Both the position numbers and the translations under genes were made by a program. From the NCBI RefSeq assembly GCF_026646375.1, contig NZ_JAIPPU010000005.1, positions 62,001-126,000 of the forward strand: a stretch of DNA of 64,000 bases. Reading direction: 5' to 3'. The notes beneath the pieces were generated by a model, which was not told where the DNA came from, did no database searches, and worked only from the letters and a program-made list of their open reading frames with translations. This stretch comes from Acetobacterium wieringae. GTDB lineage: Bacteria; Bacillota; Clostridia; Eubacteriales; Eubacteriaceae. Shown here piece by piece: positions 7,641 to 16,554 of the stretch (the stretch's first letter is position 1; each line of letters begins with the position of its first letter).

Positions 7641-9491
7641 ATGAAAAAGCTGCGTCTTATATTGTTCATATTCTTTACTGGTCTTTTTTGTTATCAGCTT
7701 TCTCCAGCGGTCTTCGCAACGACCAATGATCTGGGAATCTATTCCAAAGAAATTCTGATTGTTCAATCCTATCAACGGGATTATTATCATACTCGGGTTT
7801 TGGAAGAAGGTATTGAAGCAGTTCTTTTTGATTCCGGGGAAAAGGTTCGCATCCGGTATGAATTTCTGGATACAAAAAGCAGTCTTGATGCCAATAATTT
7901 TAAAGCCTTAGCTGAATTAATGGCTCAAAAATATCAGCAGGTTTCACTGGATGGTATTATCCTTTGTGATGATGATGCCCTGTTGTTTTACAACCAGTAT
8001 GGCAAAACAATTTGGCCCAATACCATTTACGTCGTTAGTACTGGCATCAATTCTCTGAGGCCATACAGTCAGGGAATTCCGGGAATGGTGATTATTGAAG
8101 AACGACCAGATGTAGAAAAAAATATTGCGCTGGCTTTAGAGCAAAATCAAGCAAAAACTATTAAAACACTGCATTTTATTTATGATGAAACCACCACCAG
8201 TAACGAAATGCGCTCGGACATCGTGACCATGCTTGCTGAAAAATATCCAGAATATGAAAGTCAACACTACTTCGACAAAACACCGGAGGAGCTTAAAACA
8301 ATCGTTGATAATAGCAGTGACACCGATCTGTTTTTCTATGTCTTGTATTCTCGGGATCGTAATGGTATAACCTACCATTATGATGAAGTTCCCCGTTACA
8401 TTTTAAAAAACGCCAAAAATCCAGTGTATGGACTCTGGGATTTTTACCTTGGTACCGGAGTGGTTGGAGGCTATGTCGCTTCTTCATATAAGTATGGCGA
8501 AAGTGCCGCCAATACGCTGCTTGATCTCTGGGCAGGGGAATCCGTTTCGCCGTTGATTTATGAGGATGGTTCCCATTATCAATATATGTTTGATTATAAC
8601 GTTCTAAAAACTTACCATCTTAGTTATATTCCGGAAGGTGCTACTGTAATTAATAGACCGGTTTCCTATTTTGAAAAAAACAGAAACCTGATTATTTTAT
8701 TCGCAGTAATCACCGGGGTACTGATCACCATTATTGGTCTCCTCCTTTATGCCATTCGTGAAAAGAATAGCCTTAACCAAAAAACGGTCGAAATCGCTGA
8801 TTTGAATCAAGAAATTGTGGATACCCAGAGGGTTTTGATTTCAAAACTGGGAGCTGTCATTGAAACCCGCTCGTTCGAAACCGCTAACCATGTTAAACGA
8901 GTCGCCCGGGTTTCTGCATATCTTGCCCAAAAATACGGACTCTCCGAGCGTGAAGTAACAATTCTCTCGGCGGTGTCACCGATGCATGATGTCGGAAAAA
9001 TCGGGATCGGTGAAAATATCCTTCATAAGCCCGGCCGCCTTTCGGAGCAGGAGTTTGAAATCATGAAATATCACACCAATATTGGTTATGAAATTCTAAA
9101 AAGCTCCGAGCGAGAAATGCTCCGTTATGCTTCTCTGGTAGCTCTGGAACATCATGAAAAGTGGGGCGGCGGTGGCTATCCCAGCGGCAAATCGGGACAG
9201 GACATCCATATCTTTGCTCGAATTACAGCGATTGCGGATGTCTACGATGCTCTCCGCAGTATCCGCTCGTACAAAGAGGCCTGGTCCCAGGAATCTGCCT
9301 TAGCTTATCTCCTCGAAGAAAAAGGAAGATTTTTCGAACCCAAACTGGTTGATATTTTTGTAACCAATATAAATGAAATAGAGACCCTTCGCAGTACAAC
9401 ATCCGAGAATGAACTCAACGATTTCAGTCAAATGTATAAATATTTAAAGGAACAAATGATGGATGAAAAAACGGTTAATAGGGATCAGTAG
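7641..9491 (+). CDS. Membrane HD-GYP phosphodiesterase with ABC substrate-binding-like sensor
   Basis: A 616-residue protein from the ATG at 7641, which has a GGAGG site 8 bases upstream (an in-frame codon at 7626 lacks one). A signal/TM segment is followed by an extracytoplasmic domain like the ABC_sub_bind family (residues ~30-330, ILIVQSYQRDYYHTRV), a second TM (~345-370), a short coiled coil and a C-terminal HD-GYP domain. The catalytic motifs are intact: HDVGKIGIGENILHKPG and HHEKWGGGGYPSG. HD-GYP enzymes hydrolyse cyclic-di-GMP. It most likely senses an extracellular small ligand and lowers c-di-GMP. The same sensor type is fused to an EAL domain at 22229-24772. Confidence 0.88.
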   Translation: MKKLRLILFIFFTGLFCYQLSPAVFATTNDLGIYSKEILIVQSYQRDYYHTRVLEEGIEAVLFDSGEKVRIRYEFLDTKSSLDANNFKALAELMAQKYQQVSLDGIILCDDDALLFYNQYGKTIWPNTIYVVSTGINSLRPYSQGIPGMVIIEERPDVEKNIALALEQNQAKTIKTLHFIYDETTTSNEMRSDIVTMLAEKYPEYESQHYFDKTPEELKTIVDNSSDTDLFFYVLYSRDRNGITYHYDEVPRYILKNAKNPVYGLWDFYLGTGVVGGYVASSYKYGESAANTLLDLWAGESVSPLIYEDGSHYQYMFDYNVLKTYHLSYIPEGATVINRPVSYFEKNRNLIILFAVITGVLITIIGLLLYAIREKNSLNQKTVEIADLNQEIVDTQRVLISKLGAVIETRSFETANHVKRVARVSAYLAQKYGLSEREVTILSAVSPMHDVGKIGIGENILHKPGRLSEQEFEIMKYHTNIGYEILKSSEREMLRYASLVALEHHEKWGGGGYPSGKSGQDIHIFARITAIADVYDALRSIRSYKEAWSQESALAYLLEEKGRFFEPKLVDIFVTNINEIETLRSTTSENELNDFSQMYKYLKEQMMDEKTVNRDQ

Positions 9492-9601
9492 TTCTTGTTT
9501 TGCAATTTTCCATTAATGGGTATTTTTTAACACTAGTAAAATTTTTAAGTTTTATTTGACTATTTCCGAATGCCATCCAACTATAGTTATTTCAAAATGA
9601 A

Positions 9602-9629
9602 AATAACGATGTTTTATCGTTATTTTTTC
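9602..9629 (+). terminator. Intrinsic terminator after HD-GYP gene
   Basis: A perfect 9-bp stem AATAACGAT / ATCGTTATT with a short loop is followed by six T residues. Confidence 0.75.
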
Positions 9630-9785
9630 TTTTTTGCCATATCTTGTTTATTCATCTTGAAAAATAAACCTGTTAAATGTTACAATATGAGCCATATCAT
9701 CCAGACTCCGGGAAAATACTGTATCCTTTAGTCGTTTCATGGTTAATCCCATCAAGATGTTTATATTTATAGAGGAGGCCGAGTT

Positions 9786-10850
9786 TTGCATTCAAACAAG
9801 AATTGGTACATTCACATCATCTCATACTTATGGGTTGCCGTTGTCGTTTCATCATTAGTGACACTGATTAATCTGTTTTTTTCCAATCTGGATCCCCAAT
9901 CCTTTTTTGTGGAACGCTTTCTATTTCCACTTTTACTTGAGATCATTATCATTATTGTTTTAAAAAAGCTGATCAGCTTAAATACAACAGTTACTCCTTA
10001 TTTTATCATCGTTGGATCTCAAGCCATGGTCACGATTCTGTTCATGGTCCATTATCCCGTATTTTACATAATGCTATCGCTTTTTTTGATGCCAGTACTT
10101 ATATCGATTTTTTTCCTGAATCTCAAACTAATCGACTTTGCTTTTTATCTGACTTTTGCCATATTTATTGGCATGAAGTTATTGTTCCCACCCTTGTCAA
10201 TGATGTCAGAAATCGAAGTTACAACGTTTTCCGCTATTCTGGTAAGCTCATATTTTCTCTCCAGAGAATTGACAAAACGATTTTCTGTCGTCTATACCGA
10301 TATGGTTATCTCGGTGGAGAAAGAAAAAGAACTATTATATCGAAACATTTATATGGAAAAGCTCACAAAAATGGACTTGACCACAAATTTATATAATCAT
10401 AAAACATTTCACGAGTATCTGGATGAGTTGGTTGCCCAATGCCGTAAACAACCCTTCAATCTTTCACTGGGATTAATGGATCTTGATCGTTTCAAAGGGA
10501 TTAATGACCGTCAAGGTCATGGCAACGGGGATAAGGTTATTGCCACTGCTGCTGCCATCATACTTGATAACCTGGAATCCAATGATTTTGCTGCCCGCTA
10601 CGGCGGCGAAGAATTCGCCGTTATTTTTACTGAAAAATCACCGGAAGCCTGTCTTGAAATTCTCGAACGAATACGAACCGATCTTGAGACGGCAGTTTTT
10701 GATACCATGCCGGATGAGGTTGTAACCATGAGCATCGGTTTTACCCCATACACCTCTGAAATGAGTAAAACTGACTTGTTCGAAATAGCTGATGCTAATT
10801 TGTATTTAGCAAAAAAAAATGGCCGTAATCAAATTCAATGTGTATCGTGA
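9786..10850 (+). CDS. Membrane GGDEF diguanylate cyclase
   Basis: A 354-residue protein starting with TTG at 9786, placed 7 bases after a GAGGAGG site. Residues 10-165 hold about five hydrophobic segments, followed by a short coiled coil (170-195) and a GGDEF domain (~193-350). The active site is GGEEF at 273-277, with DLDRFKGIND and GHGNGDKV motifs, so cyclase activity is expected. The product-inhibition RxxD site is absent: the equivalent position reads ESND. The gene is in its own unit behind the HD-GYP gene's terminator, but the opposing activities make a functional pairing likely. Confidence 0.87.
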   Translation: MHSNKNWYIHIISYLWVAVVVSSLVTLINLFFSNLDPQSFFVERFLFPLLLEIIIIIVLKKLISLNTTVTPYFIIVGSQAMVTILFMVHYPVFYIMLSLFLMPVLISIFFLNLKLIDFAFYLTFAIFIGMKLLFPPLSMMSEIEVTTFSAILVSSYFLSRELTKRFSVVYTDMVISVEKEKELLYRNIYMEKLTKMDLTTNLYNHKTFHEYLDELVAQCRKQPFNLSLGLMDLDRFKGINDRQGHGNGDKVIATAAAIILDNLESNDFAARYGGEEFAVIFTEKSPEACLEILERIRTDLETAVFDTMPDEVVTMSIGFTPYTSEMSKTDLFEIADANLYLAKKNGRNQIQCVS

Positions 10851-10922
10851 TTCCAGCACTGTTTGATTATCTGGTCGTTCCAACTTAAAAAAACACTAAC
10901 GACCACATCCTATTTTTAGCAG

Positions 10923-10975
10923 CAAAAAAAGACTAATGCCGATTCTACGCTTTTACCTGTAGAATCGGCCTAGTC
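10923..10975 (-). terminator. Terminator of twin ncRNA unit A
   Basis: On the minus strand, GTAGAATCGGC pairs with GCCGATTCTAC, extended by GACTA/TAGTC ends, followed by seven T residues. The homologous hairpin at 12251-12303 carries compensating changes. Confidence 0.8.
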
Positions 10976-10993
10976 CAAAATCTCTGTTGTCAT
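10970..10993 (-). other. Conserved 7-codon ORF MTTEILD in unit A
   Basis: ATG ACA ACA GAG ATT TTG GAC TAG, with AGGAGG 11 bases upstream (a long spacer). The copy in unit B reads MTTEILG with the same spacing. The stop codon sits in the 5' arm of the terminator hairpin, so translation could open the hairpin. Confidence 0.4.
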
Positions 10994-11450
10994 CCGTTTG
11001 GATTCCTCCTATGATTTTTTATCAAAAACCTTCTTTTTCACTTATTCAAGTAAATTTCTCCAATTTTAGGATGCTCTTACTTTTAAAATTCGATTTGTTT
11101 GATACTCACCCGATTATTATTTACTAAATTCTTTACTTGATATTTTTGACTAAAGAACATTTTCTCATTTCCAATTTAATATCGGATATGGCTTTCAGAA
11201 ACCGTGAGAACTTTTCTTTTTTCATTGATATTTTTCATTCATTGTTCATTTAATTCGTTGTGAGGTTACCTTCTGGTTTTAATTTCATTACAATCGGTTT
11301 TAAATTATTTAAACCAATTTCCCTTTGCCGCTAATTTATTTGATTTAACCAGTCTCGATTTTTTAAGTTGATACTGATTATCTCATTTATCTTATTGGCA
11401 ACTTGAATCTAATTTACTTATAAATGATCAGTTGATCTTTGATTAACTGT

Positions 11451-11501
11451 ATTATAGCACCTTTTTAAAATAAGTAAATAGATTTTTTGTAAACGTTTGT
11501 A
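11451..11501 (-). promoter_or_regulatory. Promoter region of ncRNA unit A
   Basis: TATAAT and TTTACT with a 16-base spacer, directly preceded by a TACAAACGTTTACA near-palindrome. About 23 of 28 bases from 11474 to 11501 match 12753-12780 upstream of unit B. Confidence 0.55.
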
Positions 11502-11585
11502 CAAAAATTATGAAAAATTTGTAAAGCCGATTTAAAGCCATTCTCATTGCTGGAGTACCAAAACCGTTCGCCACTTTTTTAAGCA

Positions 11586-12062
11586 TTATTTAAGATCCTC
11601 ATGAATGGATAAAACAGGGCACGGTGCTTCTGAAATGACCCGTTGGGTCACCGAGCCGGTAAAAAAGCGCTTGATTTTTGACATCCCCCGGTTGCCCATA
11701 ACAATCAAATCAAAGCCTTCTTCCCGGGCCAGTTCTAAGATCTCAATGGATGGTTCCCCGGTTACCACTGATTTTTCCAGCTCAATCCCGGAAAAGTCAA
11801 ATTCTGACACAATAGTATCCAGCATTTCTACCGCTCGTTCTTCCAGTTGTGACATAATCTCCATTTCGACGCCACCGGATGAAATGATGGATCCATCCAC
11901 CTGATGCCAGAAATTCTGATTTCTACTATAACCGGTCACATGATTTTCTTCCACCACCATCAGCAGCGTCATTGCAAAATCATACTTTCGGGCAATCTCC
12001 AAAGCTTTTTTAAGAGCATTAATGGATGCCCTGGAACCATCGATGGGTACCAGTAATTTCAT
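11586..12062 (-). CDS. Universal stress protein, ATP-binding type
   Basis: A 158-residue single UspA domain. It begins MKLLVPIDGS and ends with the nucleotide motif G-2x-G-9x-G-S (GNRGMSKIKRFFTGS), which marks the ATP-binding class related to MJ0577. Such proteins bind ATP and accumulate in stress or growth arrest; no specific target is readable. A GGAGGATCG site precedes the ATG. It is flanked on both sides by the twin non-coding units transcribed in the same direction; unit B ends with its own terminator about 190 bases upstream, so uspA probably has its own promoter (a TATAAT on the minus strand near 12132-12137). Confidence 0.9.
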   Translation of the reverse strand: MKLLVPIDGSRASINALKKALEIARKYDFAMTLLMVVEENHVTGYSRNQNFWHQVDGSIISSGGVEMEIMSQLEERAVEMLDTIVSEFDFSGIELEKSVVTGEPSIEILELAREEGFDLIVMGNRGMSKIKRFFTGSVTQRVISEAPCPVLSIHEDLK

Positions 12063-12250
12063 GATTCGATCCTCCTTTTTTCTTGTCCTGCAATAAATTA
12101 TGATTCTTCTGTGCTTTGATGTTTCTCATTATACCCCATTTCGTTTTTCAAAAACAGCATGGTCATTAAAACGATAAACAACTAAATCCGGCTTCGATTC
12201 GTTTTAAATACTTTTTCAATATTTTTAAAATATCATTACTTTGATAGAAG

Positions 12251-12303
12251 CAAAAAAAGACTAAGACCGATTTTACATTTTTATTTGTAAAACCGGCCTA
12301 GCC
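12251..12303 (-). terminator. Terminator of twin ncRNA unit B
   Basis: Stem GGCCGGTTTTAC with GTAAAATCGGTC plus seven T residues on the minus strand. Relative to unit A, a C-G pair is replaced by U-A and a G-U pair is tolerated, so the stem is kept while the sequence drifts. Confidence 0.8.
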
Positions 12304-12321
12304 TAAAATCTCTGTTGTCAT
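12298..12321 (-). other. Conserved 7-codon ORF MTTEILG in unit B
   Basis: Identical in its first six codons' meaning to the copy at 10970-10993, with the same 11-base distance from AGGAGG and the stop codon in the terminator stem. Confidence 0.4.
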
Positions 12322-12729
12322 CCGTTTGGACTCCTCCTATTGATTTTATCAAAAATCTTCTTAATCACTTTTTTAGTAAATATCGCCAACTTTTGGAATC
12401 ATCTTACTCTTTAGATTGGATTGATAACCAATACAATCGTTTAGAAATCTTTTCGTCATCATCTTCACCGAATGGTATTTCCTGATCCCCAATGATCTTT
12501 GACTATTTCTACCAGAGTTGTTAAGGTTATTACCGCTCTTCATTTCGGAGCAATCTGTTTTCTCATTCAAATTTTTCCCACTGCCATTAAAACGAACAAT
12601 TGACCATTTGCTAATATTTTACTTTAGTCTGGTAATTTTTATTTTTCTGGTGAGCTGTGCGATTATTTACTTTTCAATGATCGAAATCACTAAAATTTTA
12701 AAATGATTGATGATTTTTGATTTAGATAT

Positions 12730-12780
12730 AGTATATCACGTTATTATAATATGTAAATAGATAAAGTGTAAATGTTTGTA
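12730..12780 (-). promoter_or_regulatory. Promoter region of ncRNA unit B
   Basis: TTTACA, 16 bases, TATACT, preceded by the same TACAAACATTTACA box as unit A. The shared upstream box implies shared regulation. Confidence 0.55.
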
Positions 12781-12920
12781 TAGCTTTTACGTACGTTCAC
12801 ATCAAGCCTGTAAATATGCATCAATTTTACTTTAAAAAATACACCATCCGCTTTTCAAAAACAAAACGGTGGTGTATTTAAAATGACTTCTCAAAACCAA
12901 GCGTTGATGCTTTTCCCGAT

Positions 12921-13553
12921 TTAGGAGTTTTTTAGAATAATGCTGGAAATAATATCTGCTGCATCCTCGAAAGAATCACAGCTTTCTTCAAAATAATCAT
13001 AAATACGAATTAGGGCAATGGTTTCGATATGATCCCGTTTATCTATAAATAACTGTCTTACCGAATGAACATAAAGGTCGTCGCCCTCATTTTCTAATCG
13101 ATTGATGGTAATAATCGCCTCATTTAAAGCTTTTGGTTTCTTAAAAGATTTCAGTTCTTTGATCGCTTCATGCAGACACGTTGCACTTCTGACAATCAGA
13201 TCCATAAACTTAAACATTTCCGGGGTAATCTTTTCAATCTGGAACATATCTAAATATTTGAGGATGTCTTCAAGCAGATCGATAATGGTATCCAACGCAC
13301 AGGCAAGATTGATAATATCTTCTCGCTCAATGGGCGGTAGAAAATCACTGTACATAAATTCCATCATCTCATATTTGAGGTTATCCGCAGTTCGTTCCAC
13401 TTCGTGAAGTTTGACCAGTTTCTTCTCCAAACTTTTAAGATCATAGTCCTGAAGCGTTTCATTGAGCATTTCGGATGCTTTCATAATCAAATTAGAAACA
13501 GCAACAAATTCCTTGTAATAGTTATACCCTTTTGTTTTTACTTTTTTTGACAT
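12921..13553 (-). CDS. DUF47/PhoU-like protein paired with Pit
   Basis: A 210-residue all-helical protein of the DUF47 (PhoU-like, YkaA) family, with the repeated acidic helices and conserved E-x-x-x-D motifs (LHEVERTADNLKYEMMEFMYSD near 48, NRLENEGDDLY near 150) that bind metal in PhoU relatives. Such genes almost always sit beside pit and are thought to control or support the Pit carrier. Here it follows pit by 29 bases in one operon. The start has AAAGGGAG. Confidence 0.88.
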   Translation of the reverse strand: MSKKVKTKGYNYYKEFVAVSNLIMKASEMLNETLQDYDLKSLEKKLVKLHEVERTADNLKYEMMEFMYSDFLPPIEREDIINLACALDTIIDLLEDILKYLDMFQIEKITPEMFKFMDLIVRSATCLHEAIKELKSFKKPKALNEAIITINRLENEGDDLYVHSVRQLFIDKRDHIETIALIRIYDYFEESCDSFEDAADIISSIILKNS

Positions 13554-13582
13554 AATGTCTCCCTTTTCAAGATAGTGTTATT

Positions 13583-14632
13583 TTAGAATATTTGCATAAA
13601 AACCCAGGCCATGATAAATCCGACCAGGCCACACCCCGGGAAGGTCAGTACCCAGGCTAAAAGCATCTCTCCAACTGTCGACCAGTTCACCGAGGAAAAC
13701 CGTTTAGCGGCACCAACACCCATGATTGCTGTTGTTTTGGTATGAGTGGTACTGACAGGCAATCCGAAAACTGATGAAATCAGCAAGCAGATTGCTGCCG
13801 CAAGATCAGCACTGAAACCCTGAAAGGATTCCAACTTAACCATATCCATTCCAACCGTTTTGATAATTTTCATCCCTCCAATAGAGGTTCCCAGAGCCAT
13901 AACCAATGAGCAAAGAATCATCATCCATACTGGAATCACAAAATTTGTAGCATCAGCATTCCCCTCTGCCAAAAATATCCCAAGCATGAAAATTCCCATG
14001 AACTTTTGTCCGTCCTGGGCACCATGCATAAAAGCCATGGCCGCTCCAGCGCCAATTTGACCATTTTTAAAAAAAACATTCGTCTGCTGTCGCGACAATT
14101 GTTTACAGATCAACATCACTATCTTTACGACCAGAAAACCCAGTCCAAACCCTAATAGTGTCGATGTCCCAAGCCCATAAACGACCTTAATCCAGGCCTC
14201 TCCGTTAATCCCGCTGATGCCTCCCTGTAAGGCAATCGCCGCTCCTGAGATTCCGGCAATCAATGCATGGCTTTCACTGGTTGGAATCCCGAAATACCAG
14301 GCGGCTGTCGCCCAGAGCACAATGGCAAAGAGAGCTGCGCACAAAGCGATGAGTGCATCATCTGAACCGCTGAAATTTACCATGTTGGCTACGGTTTGAG
14401 CCACCGTTGCATTGATGACTGTCATGACGAAAACCCCCAGGAAATTGAAGATGGCCGCCATGACTATTGCTTTTCTCGGCTCCATTGATCGGGTGGACAC
14501 GCAGGTTGCAATGGCATTTGGCGCATCGGTCCATCCATTAACCAAAATTACCCCAAGGGTTAAAACTACGATGATGAGCAAAGCTGGATTGCCAGCGATG
14601 CTGCTGATAAAATCCGAAAAAGTAATTGTCAT
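13583..14632 (-). CDS. pit: Low-affinity inorganic phosphate transporter
   Basis: A PiT family carrier of about 350 residues with ten or more hydrophobic segments in two repeats. The family signature appears as NGWTDAPNAIATCVSTR near the start and as VSTTHTKTTAIMGVGAA in the second repeat. It co-transports metal-phosphate with H+ or Na+. The start is uncertain: the ATG at 14632 gives a normal N-terminus, while an in-frame ATG at 14665 adds eleven basic residues; neither has a strong ribosome site. First gene of a pit-DUF47 operon. A PHO-box-like repeat lies about 120 bases upstream. Confidence 0.9.
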   Translation of the reverse strand: MTITFSDFISSIAGNPALLIIVVLTLGVILVNGWTDAPNAIATCVSTRSMEPRKAIVMAAIFNFLGVFVMTVINATVAQTVANMVNFSGSDDALIALCAALFAIVLWATAAWYFGIPTSESHALIAGISGAAIALQGGISGINGEAWIKVVYGLGTSTLLGFGLGFLVVKIVMLICKQLSRQQTNVFFKNGQIGAGAAMAFMHGAQDGQKFMGIFMLGIFLAEGNADATNFVIPVWMMILCSLVMALGTSIGGMKIIKTVGMDMVKLESFQGFSADLAAAICLLISSVFGLPVSTTHTKTTAIMGVGAAKRFSSVNWSTVGEMLLAWVLTFPGCGLVGFIMAWVFMQIF

Positions 14633-14662
14633 TTTTTTAAGAATACCCCGTTTCTCTCTACG

Positions 14663-14685
14663 CATTCAAAAGTTTTTTTTGAATG
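14663..14685. promoter_or_regulatory. Inverted repeat ahead of pit
   Basis: CATTCAAAA and TTTTGAATG are perfect inverted arms around a short T-rich loop in the pit leader. It could be a regulator site or an RNA hairpin; it also covers the alternative pit start codon. Confidence 0.35.
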
Positions 14686-14748
14686 TCATACTTGACTGTT
14701 TTTTTGCCGTACTCATTCTACACCATAAGTTCCCAAAATAGAACGCTT

Positions 14749-14776
14749 TTAACATAAATTTAACATAGTTTTAATC
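14749..14776 (+). promoter_or_regulatory. PHO-box-like triple direct repeat upstream of pit
   Basis: TTAACA-5-TTAACA-5-TTAATC on the plus strand, with the exact 11-base phasing of Bacillus PhoP boxes. It lies ~30-60 bases upstream of a pit -10-like TAGAAT at 14719-14714, with the repeats pointing away from pit. The rest of the 14666-15060 gap is AT-rich and shows no other gene. Confidence 0.55.
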
Positions 14777-15060
14777 TGACACTCCTTTAAAAACGTTTTT
14801 TGTTCATATTTTAATGTCTAAATGTGAAATACAATCGAGCTTTATGTGACAGTTTTATGATTTTGCATTTTCTGTTTTTTTTTGTTGTAATCAAAAGTAA
14901 ATCATTGCAAAATTTATAATTAGGGTGTAAAATTTAAGTAACGAATTGTAACCGAATTAATTGGAATTACTGTAAATTAGGCCGATTATTTCTAAATTAC
15001 TCATTAATCGATACGAAATTCATCATATTTATTAAACTGTGATCTGGGAGGATACTGGAA

Positions 15061-16491
15061 ATGAAGTTTTATCGTGGTGTCTTTATTTGTTTTGTTCTAA
15101 TTATAGCTCTGGGTCTTGTCCCGGTTGCTGTATTGGCTGAAGATAGTAATAATAGTGGAACAATGGTTACGACCATCGATGCCCAACCATTTGTCGAAAC
15201 CCGGGAAATGCTCCCCGGTGATGTTGCCGTCGATCCCGGTTGGCCAGATGAAGCCTACCAGAATGATGGTATAACTAGTTCGTCGGTATTTTCACCTCGA
15301 CTCAGTGCGCCTACTTCTGATAATGATTTCTACTTTTCTAAAAATATATTTTATCTGGCTGGCTATGGGATGCCAAACTGCACCGCATACGCCTGGGGCC
15401 GAGCCTACGAAATTCTGGGCAGCAAACCGAATTTAAGCAATGGTAACGCCAATGAGTTTTGGGATTATAACCTCAGAAGCGGTGCCTATCCCCACGGCAG
15501 CACTCCTGAAGTCGGCGCAATTCTCTGCTGGGACGGCAGTTCCTGCGGTCATGTTGCGGTTGTTGAAAAAATTGAAGGAAATAAGGTTACTGTTTCAGAG
15601 TCTTCATGGAGTGGTTCTTACTTTTATACCACCACCTTCACCGCTGGTACCGAAGACTCGGTTTCCGTGGGCGGATTCCAGGGCTATATCTATCTCGGCG
15701 ATTTTGATCCGGAACCAGCTCAGGACACGACGCCACCAACCATCACCAACGCCCAGATTACGGATGTAACTGATGACGGTTTTACGATTACCTGTCAGGT
15801 TTCTGATGCGGACTCTGGTATTGCGTCCGTCCTCTTCCCCACTTGGACTGACGCCAACGGGCAGGATGACCTGGTCTGGCACCGGGCTACAATAGACGGC
15901 AACACTGCATCTTACCGGGTTTCATATAGCCAACATAACAACGAGCTGGGCACTTACTCTGTTCACGTTTATGCTTATGATGGTGCAGGAAATACAACTG
16001 CTACAGCGTTAAGTGTTTCCGCTCAAAAAAGTATTACCTGTTCCTACCAAACTCATGTTCAGGATTACGGATGGCAGCGTTGGAAAATGAATGGTCAAAC
16101 CAGTGGTACTTCTGGAGAATCCAAACGACTGGAAGCGATTGAAATTCAAGTTGACAATAAGGGTTATGATCTGGGCATCGAATACCGTACCCATATCCAG
16201 AACATCGGCTGGCAGGATTGGAAACATGACGGTGAAATCAGCGGTACTTCCAATCAGGGGCTGCGCTTAGAAGCGATCCAGGTTCGCCTGACTGGTGCGG
16301 ATGCTTCCCGTTACGATGTTTATTACCGGGTTCATGCCGAAAACATTGGCTGGCTGGACTGGGCTAAAAACGGCGGCAACTCCGGTACTGAAGGCTTTGG
16401 TTATCGACTGGAAGCGATCGAAATCATGGTTGTCCCGGCCGGTTCCCCGGCACCAGGATCAACCTTACGGGCCTTTGAAAGCAATAATTAA
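15061..16491 (+). CDS. Secreted CHAP-domain protein with three ChW repeats
   Basis: A 476-residue exoprotein. A signal peptide (1-26, ending VAVLAE) is followed by a CHAP amidase/peptidase domain (~90-215) with Cys107 in MPNCTAYAWG and His164 in CGHVAVVEK. Next comes a GBS_Bsp-like domain (~222-320, beginning PTITNAQITDVTDDG) and three clostridial hydrophobic W repeats from ~325, each with GW and RLEAI motifs. CHAP enzymes cut peptidoglycan cross-bridges; ChW repeats are proposed surface-binding modules. The start has GGGAGG. No adjacent partner; a PHO-box-like repeat lies 290 bases upstream and could in principle also serve this gene. Confidence 0.9.
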   Translation: MKFYRGVFICFVLIIALGLVPVAVLAEDSNNSGTMVTTIDAQPFVETREMLPGDVAVDPGWPDEAYQNDGITSSSVFSPRLSAPTSDNDFYFSKNIFYLAGYGMPNCTAYAWGRAYEILGSKPNLSNGNANEFWDYNLRSGAYPHGSTPEVGAILCWDGSSCGHVAVVEKIEGNKVTVSESSWSGSYFYTTTFTAGTEDSVSVGGFQGYIYLGDFDPEPAQDTTPPTITNAQITDVTDDGFTITCQVSDADSGIASVLFPTWTDANGQDDLVWHRATIDGNTASYRVSYSQHNNELGTYSVHVYAYDGAGNTTATALSVSAQKSITCSYQTHVQDYGWQRWKMNGQTSGTSGESKRLEAIEIQVDNKGYDLGIEYRTHIQNIGWQDWKHDGEISGTSNQGLRLEAIQVRLTGADASRYDVYYRVHAENIGWLDWAKNGGNSGTEGFGYRLEAIEIMVVPAGSPAPGSTLRAFESNN

Positions 16492-16498
16492 CGAACTT

Positions 16499-16526
16499 AA
16501 AAGCACCTCAATCCGAGGTGCTTTTA
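16499..16526. terminator. Terminator between CHAP gene and csbD
   Basis: A perfect 11-bp stem AAAAGCACCTC / GAGGTGCTTTT with a 5-base loop serves both convergent genes. Confidence 0.85.
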
Positions 16527-16554
16527 TCTTTTAACCCTAAACCATATGCCACGT

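Larger units (their letters stand above)
10923..11446 (-). ncRNA. Putative non-coding RNA, twin unit A
   Basis: This stretch fills most of the gene-free 10851-11585 interval. A promoter (TTTACT at 11478-11473, 16-base spacer, TATAAT at 11456-11451) would start a minus-strand transcript near 11444, ending at the strong terminator about 525 bases later. No ORF of useful length exists. The promoter region and the last ~120 bases are homologous to unit B (12251-12724), while the middle has diverged. The conserved 3' end holds AGGAGG and a 7-codon ORF whose stop lies in the terminator stem. An alternative is a decayed duplicated protein gene keeping only its ends. Confidence 0.5.
12251..12724 (-). 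ncRNA. Putative non-coding RNA, twin unit B
   Basis: The homologue of unit A inside the gene-free 12063-12920 interval. The promoter is TTTACA (12757-12752), 16 bases, TATACT (12735-12730), giving a ~470-base minus-strand transcript. A 65-codon minus-strand ORF exists at 12373-12570 but has no counterpart in unit A and no good ribosome site, so I do not call it a gene. The 3' ~120 bases align with unit A and contain AGGAGG, the 7-codon ORF and the terminator. The rest of the interval (12725-12920) holds promoter sequence and an AT-rich stretch with no gene. Confidence 0.5.

Noticed and set aside
11474..11501. A catabolite-response (cre) site in TGTAAACGTTTGTA upstream of unit A
   Set aside because: The right half departs from the cre consensus and the central CG is lost in the homologous box of unit B.
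12373..12570. A 65-codon minus-strand ORF inside twin unit B
   Set aside because: No counterpart in unit A, weak ribosome site and no family character.
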